NCBI GenBank assembly: GCA_964644705.1
Contig: CAZXYF010000127.1
Location: forward strand, 1-8,874
Source: CAZXYF01 sp964644705
Lineage (GTDB): Bacteria > Planctomycetota > Brocadiia > SM23-32
Reading direction: 5' to 3'
Length of the DNA stretch: 8,874 nucleotides
Shown here: positions 1-5,852 of the stretch, piece after piece
How positions within the stretch are numbered: position 1 is the stretch's first letter
Layout of the letters: each line of letters opens with the position of its first letter
Program-made: the position numbers and the translations under genes
Notes under the pieces: generated by a model
What the model saw: only the letters and a program-made list of their open reading frames with translations
The model's database searches: none
Told to the model about the DNA's origin: nothing

Positions 1-1359
1 CGAATGGGCGCGATCAAAACCCTTGAAAATCAGTTGAAACGAAGACGGGAAAGATTGCGGGAAGCACGAGAATGGCAGCGCAAGCACAGACAACTTTTGG
101 AAAAACTGACGGAAGCACAGCATAATCTCGGTCGCTATGTTGCACTGGTCGAAAAATACAGAAGTCAGTTTCCGAATGGGCCAGAGAACGAACGATTAAA
201 AAAAATCCAAAGTGACATAAAGCTGGGTAAAGACTTGATGCGGGTGAACGACTGGAAACTGGAGACAGGTCTGTCTTTTCCAGCGTCCGCGCAGCAATTG
301 TTGAATGGGCCTCAAGGACAGAAGACTGTATGGCAGAATACGCTGGGGTGGTGGCGTGAGGTGGCAGGGACCGCTAGCGAGCGGAAGAAGTTACGGGACA
401 AGATGGACAATATGTCCCAATCCCCTTTGTTCACAAAAGTGATTATGGTAACCAACAAAGATGGCGAGAAGGTTTTCTCCTATGATATGCCGGAATTGAA
501 GGGGGGCGGAGGAGGGAGTTGGGGATACAGAATCAAAGCCTTAAAAAGCCCCAGTCGCTTTTCTATCCGCACCGTGGTGGTGAAGGAGAAACTTCAATTG
601 AAACCAAAGAATTTGTTGGCTCAACATTGTCGCTGGGTGCGAGAGTTCAAAGACAAATTGTCGAACACGGAACCTGTGAATTACGGATGGGTTACGTTGA
701 AGTCGCTGGAGGAGCTCGGGAAAGATAAAAAAGTGGAATCTGTTGTGAAGGGTCGCATATTCCGCGATCTTTTGCACTGGGTCGTGCGAGCGATGTGCAT
801 CGAGGATAGTTCCTTATCTCAATTATCTGAAAAGCTGGATAAGATTGAGATGGATGTTCCCTGGATGAGTTACAAACGGTCGTTTGACGTGGTAACCGCG
901 CGAGAAAAGATACAGAAAAAACTGAAGGATTTTGACCGCTTCTCTCCTCTGAGGAAACGACTTGAGATGAAGTGCAGAACCAGGGAAACAGTGTTGAATC
1001 GATCCGTATCATTTGTCGGTGTTGTGGATAAAGATGATGGTGCGTACCGGTTCAAGGTGAGCCGGGCCGCCAGTGGAGAACTCTGGATTGTTCGAGAGAA
1101 TCAAACGGGGCAACGGGAAGTATATGTGGCAGCCGAGGAAACAGAAAATGGGCAATTTCGTGCCAAGAAGGGCGTCCGACAATATTTGTATAAAGGATGT
1201 CCTGTGTATGCGCCGCGGGATGGCCAGGACACCGAGCGCATGGGCCGTATGCTTATACCGCATGGATTCAATCCGCCAGAAAAACAGTGGAACAAACTGT
1301 GGCCGGATGCCTGGCCCGTGAACGAAAGGCCAACGAAGAAGCAGCAGGGAGGTAACTGA
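1..1359 (+). CDS. Unrecognised protein: N-terminal coiled coil, C-terminal beta-rich domain (start may lie upstream of window)
   Basis: I do not recognise this family. The first ATG is at base 4, but the codon before it (CGA, 1-3) is also open, so the true start may lie outside the window; numbering here is from that ATG (451 aa). Residues 1-80 are rich in Lys, Arg, Glu and Leu with heptad-like spacing, consistent with a coiled coil. A run of five glycines sits at about 167-171. Residues about 334-405 alternate hydrophobic and polar residues in short strands (FVGVV, YRFKV, ELWIV, EVYVAAEE, CPVYAPRDG), suggesting a small beta-barrel-like domain. The C-terminus is Trp/Pro-rich (LWPDAWP). No membrane helix or signal peptide is visible in this part, so a cytoplasmic location is the default guess. 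Its TGA shares one base with the next gene's ATG, implying co-translation with the GYF protein. It could be a soluble adaptor of the downstream membrane complex; that is inference. Confidence 0.8.
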   Translation, partial: RMGAIKTLENQLKRRRERLREAREWQRKHRQLLEKLTEAQHNLGRYVALVEKYRSQFPNGPENERLKKIQSDIKLGKDLMRVNDWKLETGLSFPASAQQLLNGPQGQKTVWQNTLGWWREVAGTASERKKLRDKMDNMSQSPLFTKVIMVTNKDGEKVFSYDMPELKGGGGGSWGYRIKALKSPSRFSIRTVVVKEKLQLKPKNLLAQHCRWVREFKDKLSNTEPVNYGWVTLKSLEELGKDKKVESVVKGRIFRDLLHWVVRAMCIEDSSLSQLSEKLDKIEMDVPWMSYKRSFDVVTAREKIQKKLKDFDRFSPLRKRLEMKCRTRETVLNRSVSFVGVVDKDDGAYRFKVSRAASGELWIVRENQTGQREVYVAAEETENGQFRAKKGVRQYLYKGCPVYAPRDGQDTERMGRMLIPHGFNPPEKQWNKLWPDAWPVNERPTKKQQGGN

Positions 1360-2099
1360 TGTCCGACACTGAGTATTACATGCGATGGCGCGGCGACGTG
1401 AGCGGTCCGTACTCCGAGGACGAACTATGCGAGATGGTGAAGCGTAACGATATCTGCGAGTGGCATGAAGTATCGGAGGATCGCAAAAACTGGCAGGAGC
1501 TCGTCGAAGAAATCGAGATGGACGATGCGTTTGCTCCTGTCGAGGAGACACAATCAGAGGATCGTGTTGAATCTGACCAGGAATCCGACTTTACTCCCGT
1601 CAGGGCCGAAGAAAAAAAATGGTATTATGCCGTTGGTGATGAAGTGGAGGGTCCATGTGCCGCGAGCGATATCAAAAGCATGCTGGAGAGCGGGTTGTTG
1701 AGCAGGGAGGATCAGGTTTGTCCGGTTGACGATCCCGATGGGTGGGAAATGATCAGTCAAACACCCGAGTTTCAGGCTCGTATGAACGGTGGAATGGCTG
1801 ATGCGGGGCCGGCATCTCCTCCTGGAGGACCCAATGGCTCCGAAGAAATACCAACAGCGGAGCCCTTTGAAGAACCGAGCGGTTCGGTTTCGCCGAGCTA
1901 TCCACTCGTCGGGGTGGGCTTTTTGATTCCTCTGGTGGGTTTTATCGTGGGGGCAATCTACGTTGGGGAGGATTCGGAACAGAAACAGGCCACCGGCCGA
2001 GCGTCTCTTATCGCCGCAATTGTCGGTCTAATTGCGTATGTTATTGTGATACTGGTTCTCATACTGTTGAAACCAGAGATGATCTCTGAGACTGTTTAG
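1359..2099 (+). CDS. Two-GYF-domain protein with C-terminal membrane helices
   Basis: The 246-aa product holds two GYF_2-type domains. The first (about residues 6-52) has YYMRWRGDVSGPYSEDEL, the second (about 87-136) has KWYYAVGDEVEGPCAASDI; both show the Trp/Tyr start, the G-P turn and the following helix typical of the family. GYF domains are known to bind proline-rich peptides; the bacterial GYF_2 form is common in PVC membrane proteins, where its ligand is mostly unknown. An acidic linker (53-86) separates the domains and a Pro/Gly/Glu-rich linker (137-180) leads to two membrane helices (about 181-201 and 215-237). The domains probably face the cytoplasm, with both termini on the same side. 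The start is supported by AGGGAGGT just upstream and by the one-base stop/start overlap with the preceding gene. It probably recruits a partner to the membrane complex encoded next; the partner is not identifiable here. Confidence 0.88.
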   Translation: MSDTEYYMRWRGDVSGPYSEDELCEMVKRNDICEWHEVSEDRKNWQELVEEIEMDDAFAPVEETQSEDRVESDQESDFTPVRAEEKKWYYAVGDEVEGPCAASDIKSMLESGLLSREDQVCPVDDPDGWEMISQTPEFQARMNGGMADAGPASPPGGPNGSEEIPTAEPFEEPSGSVSPSYPLVGVGFLIPLVGFIVGAIYVGEDSEQKQATGRASLIAAIVGLIAYVIVILVLILLKPEMISETV

Positions 2100-2186
2100 A
2101 CCATTGTTCGATTGAACCAGTTTTCGTGCACGGTAAATTGCGAGCGTGCATTACAGCGCGACACAAATAGAAACGGATGAAACATT
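2100..2186 (+). other. 87-bp gap with a 6-bp inverted repeat
   Basis: This is one of the two longest gaps in the window. It holds a perfect inverted repeat, TGCACG (2127-2132) and CGTGCA (2145-2150), with a 12-nt loop and one possible G-T pair beyond. No T-tract follows, so it does not look like an intrinsic terminator. An in-frame TGA at 2178-2180 fixes the following gene's first possible ATG at 2187. The repeat could be an operator or a processing hairpin separating the two-gene block upstream from the motor genes, or it could be chance; a 6-bp stem is weak evidence. Confidence 0.3.
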
Positions 2187-3056
2187 ATGAGCCAACGAGA
2201 GATGGTACCCGAACTGGACTGGGAGCGCGAAGCGTTCGAGAAGAAACTGGGGTTCCCCGCTGCCAAATATACCGGCTGCAACCTTCTTGTGAGCTTGCTG
2301 GGGGCGGGTCTGTTGTCGGTGTTGTTTTACCTCTGCATGTACCCGTTTCGGGCCACGCGATTCGCCGCCATCTTCTATGATCGGGGTCCAGTACCGTATT
2401 TCATCGTGTTTCTCAGCATGTGGTCGCTGACGACGTTGCTGGTTAAATGGCGCAAAATTCGCCTGCAGGAGAAACCATTGAGCAGGAGGGTGGTGCCGGA
2501 CGCCCGGGATTTTGTTTTGTCACCCGCCACGGCCGACGAAGTTCACGATATGCTCTATGATTTGGCGGATAATCCGGAAAAATTCATTGTGCTGAACAGG
2601 ATCGAGAGGGCCATCTCGAGTCTGCGAAACATCGGTCGGGTCTCGGATGTCGATGATATCATGCGTTCACAGGCCGAGAATGATGAAAACCACATGGAGA
2701 CCACCTACACCGCCCTGCGTGGTTTTATATGGGCTATTCCAATACTGGGCTTTATCGGTACTGTTCTGGGACTGTCCAGTGCGATCGGGAGCTTCGGGAG
2801 TGTGTTGTCCAGTGCTGAGGGTATTGACAAACTTCGCGGAGCTCTCCAGAAAGTGACGGGAGGATTGTCCGTTGCTTTCGATACCACCCTTTTGGGTTTG
2901 GTGGCGGCGGTGATCATACAGTTTATACTCACGCTGGTGAAAAGGAAGGAGGAGTTCCTGCTGGATCGCTGCAGCGAATACTGTCATCAGCATGTTGTGA
3001 GCCAGCTGAAGACGCTGCAGGTATCGGAAGAACATGAGATTGAGGGGACTTCATGA
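2187..3056 (+). CDS. MotA/TolQ/ExbB-family proton channel subunit
   Basis: The 289-aa product has four predicted membrane helices at about residues 31-53, 70-88, 179-203 and 226-252. A cytoplasmic stretch of about 90 residues lies between helices 2 and 3, the layout expected of MotA-like four-helix subunits. Helix 3 carries the family motif (IPILGFIGTVLGLSSAIGSF) and helix 4 carries GLSVAFDTTLLGLVAA, with the small and Thr residues that line the ion path in ExbB, TolQ and MotA. Members form pentamers around two ExbD/MotB-type subunits and convert ion flow into motion; those partners are encoded immediately downstream. The start is the first ATG after an in-frame TGA at 2178-2180; the ribosome site is weak (GGA at 2175-2177). 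The stop overlaps the next start as ATGA. MotA, ExbB and ZorA cannot be told apart with certainty by eye, and I give no gene symbol for that reason. Confidence 0.93.
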   Translation: MSQREMVPELDWEREAFEKKLGFPAAKYTGCNLLVSLLGAGLLSVLFYLCMYPFRATRFAAIFYDRGPVPYFIVFLSMWSLTTLLVKWRKIRLQEKPLSRRVVPDARDFVLSPATADEVHDMLYDLADNPEKFIVLNRIERAISSLRNIGRVSDVDDIMRSQAENDENHMETTYTALRGFIWAIPILGFIGTVLGLSSAIGSFGSVLSSAEGIDKLRGALQKVTGGLSVAFDTTLLGLVAAVIIQFILTLVKRKEEFLLDRCSEYCHQHVVSQLKTLQVSEEHEIEGTS

Positions 3057-3859
3057 GTCGGCGAAGTGGTAGCCAGGGAGGGCCGGTGAGCCTGTTTGCC
3101 TTTCAGGACATCATCACGGCTATTACGGGTATTATGCTTCTGGTGGTTATTTTATTGGTTTTGAATGTTCTTGAATCCAAAATCACTGAAACTCCCCAGG
3201 AAAAGGACGCTCAGCGGGAGGCGATGAAAAGCAAATTGAAGCAGCTGCGAGAGAAAAAGGAGGATCTGCAAAAACGGGTGGAACAAGCAGATGCCCGGCT
3301 GTCGTCCGAGACTTATACGCAGAACCCGGAGGATTTTCGCCGTAAAATTGCCACCGCAAAGAGTAAGCAGGAAAAACTGGAAGCCGCAGTTTCCAGGTAC
3401 CGAGGCATGGTGGAGACGAAAACAGCTCAGCGGCAGAAAGAAAACGAGACGGTGTCCGCTCTTGAACATGCCCGTGAGAAGTTGCAGAAAGAGCATCGGA
3501 AATTAAGCCGGCGATACAACAAACTGAAGGTAAATCGTAAGGTGGAATATGAGATTGAGGGAACACAGAGCCGCACACCGATACTGGTGCAATGTGAAAA
3601 GGATAAAATACAGGCGGGAAAAGCCCGCGGAACGGGTAAACCAGAGACGTTCACCGGGCAAAATTTTGTGACGCAATTTATGCAGTGGGCCAAAAATCAT
3701 AGCGCAAGTCAGGTTTGCTTTTTCGTGCTGATCCGACCGGAGGCGGCCTCCTATGCGGATGCGAAGATCATCGAGCCCCTCAGGGGGCGCGATTATCAGA
3801 TTGGATACGAACCGTTGGAAGCCAGCGTGTCGGCGTTTCAGGGGAGGGGGACGAAATGA
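3053..3859 (+). CDS. ExbD/MotB-like stator subunit 1 with long coiled coil
   Basis: The 268-aa product has a short Arg-rich cytoplasmic N-terminus (MSRRSGSQGG), one membrane helix at about 16-40, and a long charged coiled coil from about 46 to 165. A compact C-terminal domain (about 170-268) ends with FFVLIRPE (223-230) and GYEPLEAS (251-258). Asp19 sits at the start of the membrane helix (FAFQDIITAITGIML), where ExbD and MotB keep their essential proton-carrying Asp. This, and its place right after the MotA/ExbB gene, are the basis for the call. It lacks a recognisable OmpA-like peptidoglycan-binding domain and is longer than a typical ExbD of about 140 aa. The C-terminal half should face the periplasm. 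GAGGGGA (3042-3048) lies four bases before the ATG. Both its start and its stop are ATGA overlaps, so it is translationally linked to the genes on either side. Confidence 0.85.
   Translation: MSRRSGSQGGPVSLFAFQDIITAITGIMLLVVILLVLNVLESKITETPQEKDAQREAMKSKLKQLREKKEDLQKRVEQADARLSSETYTQNPEDFRRKIATAKSKQEKLEAAVSRYRGMVETKTAQRQKENETVSALEHAREKLQKEHRKLSRRYNKLKVNRKVEYEIEGTQSRTPILVQCEKDKIQAGKARGTGKPETFTGQNFVTQFMQWAKNHSASQVCFFVLIRPEAASYADAKIIEPLRGRDYQIGYEPLEASVSAFQGRGTK
3841..3850 (+). promoter_or_regulatory. Strong ribosome binding site deciding the start of stator subunit 2
   Basis: GGGGAGGGGG lies five bases upstream of the ATG at 3856. It supports that start over the in-frame ATG at 3715, which would overlap the upstream gene by 145 bp and add 47 residues before the membrane helix. 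Confidence 0.7.
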
Positions 3860-4764
3860 GCCGACGAGGAAGAACCACTGGATTCAGTAGTTTGGGATTG
3901 TTACTGGATACGATGTGTAATGCTTTTGGCGGCGTTATTTTCATCGCCATGTTGGTCGCTGTTCTGTCTCAATTTACGCGGGTTGGTTCCAATGCGGAGG
4001 AGGATCCGGTTCCGATGAAGAAATTGCGAAGCCAGGAGCGTGAATTGCGGGCGACAATCCAGCAGATGGAGACGCAACTGGATGTTCAGGCGGTGGCCGC
4101 GGACTCGGGACGAGAGGAACGGCAAAAACTCAAACGCCTGAATGCAAAATTGGAGAGTTTGAGGGATACCAATCGTGAACTTGGTAAAAAGGAAAAGCGG
4201 TTGGAAAAGCGGGCCGAACAGGAGACCAGAACACAGCAGGATCTGGCCCAAAAAGAAAAAAAACTTCAGAAGAAAGTAAGCGAACTGAAGGCGAAAGTCA
4301 GCAAGCTCCAGAAAAAATTAGCCCCCCTGGAGGAGGGGAAAGAGCGGACCCTGACCGCCCGGAGCGTTCGCGAATCGGACAAAGGGACGTTCTGGGTGAT
4401 AGTAAAATGGGACAGGCTGTATCTCATTCAGGAACCGGTGGGATCGCTGGGGACTTTCAGGAGAAACACGGACGATGTGCGGATCGGAAAGGCGAAGGGC
4501 TTTACAGTGATAGAACCAAAGAAAAATCGGGGAACTGCCCTGCGGGGCAACTGGAAAAAAAGTCAGGACGTTCAGAGCATGTTAGATGCTATTCCTTCCG
4601 AACTGGCAAGTTTGCAGTTTGCGGTTTTCCCCGATTCATACGACACATTTATTGGACTACGGGATTTTTTCCGGGACAAAGGTTACGCGTGGAACTGGGT
4701 TCCGCTCAGGAAAATGGACCAAAAGTTGGTACTGGGATCGAGTGATAAAACGACTGTACAGTGA
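3856..4764 (+). CDS. ExbD/MotB-like stator subunit 2 with long coiled coil
   Basis: I place the start at 3856 (302 aa). This gives an MSRRGRTTG N-terminus matching the preceding gene's MSRRSGSQGG, an ATGA overlap and a strong ribosome site. A membrane helix spans about residues 11-38 (LGLLLDTMCNAFGGVIFIAM), with Asp18 in the position of the proton-carrying Asp of ExbD and MotB. A strongly charged coiled coil runs from about 55 to 160. The C-terminal domain (about 170-302) contains FAVFPDSYDTFIGLRDFFRD (255-274) and then NWVPL (280-284), the same layout as LIRPE...GYEPL in the neighbour, so the two are diverged paralogues. The sequence around the Asp differs (LLLDTMCNAFGG here, FAFQDIITAITG there), so they are not interchangeable copies. 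The bulk of the protein should be periplasmic. No peptidoglycan-binding domain is evident. Confidence 0.85.
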   Translation: MSRRGRTTGFSSLGLLLDTMCNAFGGVIFIAMLVAVLSQFTRVGSNAEEDPVPMKKLRSQERELRATIQQMETQLDVQAVAADSGREERQKLKRLNAKLESLRDTNRELGKKEKRLEKRAEQETRTQQDLAQKEKKLQKKVSELKAKVSKLQKKLAPLEEGKERTLTARSVRESDKGTFWVIVKWDRLYLIQEPVGSLGTFRRNTDDVRIGKAKGFTVIEPKKNRGTALRGNWKKSQDVQSMLDAIPSELASLQFAVFPDSYDTFIGLRDFFRDKGYAWNWVPLRKMDQKLVLGSSDKTTVQ

Positions 4765-4813
4765 TGCAGGAGCGTGCATGAACCGGTAATCATTTGATCG
4801 GCTGAATCGTGTT

Positions 4814-5809
4814 ATGGGAACGGATCAGAAAAAAACAGCAGATGTATTAACCAGCAAACCCGTGATTACTGCGGGAATAGTGGCGGGATTCCTGATGTTG
4901 CTGGTTTGTTTTATGTTGCTTCTGTCTTCCCTTCAGGGTGGCGGCGCAGAAACTGCGATGAGTGGAAAAGAAGGACAGGGGAGGGATGCGACAGAGGGAC
5001 GGGGCAAGACGGTTGGCGAAGATCGAGATGGACAGGGAAAGGGAGACAGACAACAGCGCCCTCGGACAAACAATCAGTCGGAGCAGGACGGGGAAAACGA
5101 GCGCAAAACTCCGGCGCAATCCGCGGAATCGAAGAACAACCAGGGCCAGACTCCGGTGACTGCCCGTCCCGCGGAGGATGCAGAGGAAACCACCTCGGAG
5201 GAAACTGAGGAGGATATTTATGTGCTGAAGACTGGTTCAGTCGGTTCGGCGGGTGCAGCACGCGATGGTTCGGGCAGTGACGCACCATCGTTTTTCGGTA
5301 TCTGGGACAAGGGACAAAATATTGTCTACATCATTGACCGTTCCGGTAGCATGAGCGACGGGAGACTGGCAAACGCGAAAAAAGAACTCATCAAAAGTTT
5401 GAAAGAGATGGACAGTGATAATCTGTTTTCTATTGCGTTCTATTCCGATTCTTATTCGGTGCTTCCCCCCGAATCGTGGATACGGGCTGAGCCGCAGCGT
5501 GTGCGGCGAGCGGTCAAATGGGTCCAACAAATTACTATTTCCGGGGGCACACGGCCGGTTCCGGCCGTAAAACGAGCTCTTCAGATGGAGCCGGACGCCA
5601 TTTTCCTGCTTAGCGATGGTGAGTTTTCGGGTGGGCTGCTTTCGGATAATCAATTATCGGGCGATGCGGTTGTACATGCCATAACCAAAGCTAACAAGCC
5701 CGTACATGCGCGAATACACACGATAGGTTTTGGTGATGTATCCGACGATACTGTTTTGAAAGCAATTGCCAGACGCAACGGCGGCATATACCAAAGTGTG
5801 GATCAATAA
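4814..5809 (+). CDS. Membrane-anchored von Willebrand factor A domain protein
   Basis: The 331-aa product has an N-terminal membrane helix (about 17-40), a disordered linker rich in Gly, Glu, Gln and Lys (about 41-133), and a VWA domain (about 160-331). The metal-ion-dependent adhesion site appears complete: Asp175, Ser177 and Ser179 in DRSGSM, Thr246 in SGGTRP, and Asp268 in LLSDGE. VWA domains of this type bind a divalent metal and a protein ligand; the FFGIWDKG lead-in is typical of PVC members. The helix lacks a clear cleavage site, so it most likely anchors the domain outside the cytoplasm. The gene follows stator subunit 2 by 49 bp. No good ribosome site precedes the ATG, and an in-frame TAA at 4787-4789 limits any upstream alternative. 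A role as ligand-binding partner of the upstream motor is inference from position. Confidence 0.92.
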   Translation: MGTDQKKTADVLTSKPVITAGIVAGFLMLLVCFMLLLSSLQGGGAETAMSGKEGQGRDATEGRGKTVGEDRDGQGKGDRQQRPRTNNQSEQDGENERKTPAQSAESKNNQGQTPVTARPAEDAEETTSEETEEDIYVLKTGSVGSAGAARDGSGSDAPSFFGIWDKGQNIVYIIDRSGSMSDGRLANAKKELIKSLKEMDSDNLFSIAFYSDSYSVLPPESWIRAEPQRVRRAVKWVQQITISGGTRPVPAVKRALQMEPDAIFLLSDGEFSGGLLSDNQLSGDAVVHAITKANKPVHARIHTIGFGDVSDDTVLKAIARRNGGIYQSVDQ

Positions 5810-5842
5810 TTACGCACACATCTTGGAGTGAGCATAAGAGGC

Positions 5843-5847
5843 AGGGA
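5843..5847 (+). promoter_or_regulatory. Ribosome binding site deciding the start of the protease gene
   Basis: AGGGA stands five bases before the ATG at 5853 but about 20 before the in-frame ATG at 5868 (MKFRCGVC). Spacing therefore favours 5853, although the shorter product would look more like the other zinc-ribbon N-termini in this window. Confidence 0.5.
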
Positions 5848-5852
5848 CTGAA

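Noticed and set aside
505..520. G-rich tract as a regulatory G-quadruplex
   Set aside because: It lies inside a coding region and encodes a glycine run; spacing of the G-runs does not give a clear quadruplex motif.
1009..1551. 180-codon open frame on the - strand across the first gene junction
   Set aside because: It lies opposite two well-supported genes, has a low-complexity Arg/Ser/Pro-rich translation and matches no domain; it is a shadow.
2112..2139. TTGAAC and TAAATT with 16-bp spacing as a possible promoter for the motor genes
   Set aside because: Each box matches only four of six consensus bases, and promoter consensus in this group is not reliably the E. coli one.
2187..4764. Calling the motor genes a Zorya defence system
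   Set aside because: The channel subunit is compatible with ZorA, but there are two ExbD-like partners without an OmpA-like domain and no ZorC, ZorD helicase or ZorE nuclease in the window.
4911..5288. Antisense and alternate-frame open frames over the VWA linker
   Set aside because: They arise from the purine-rich, low-complexity linker sequence and have no domain or plausible ribosome site.
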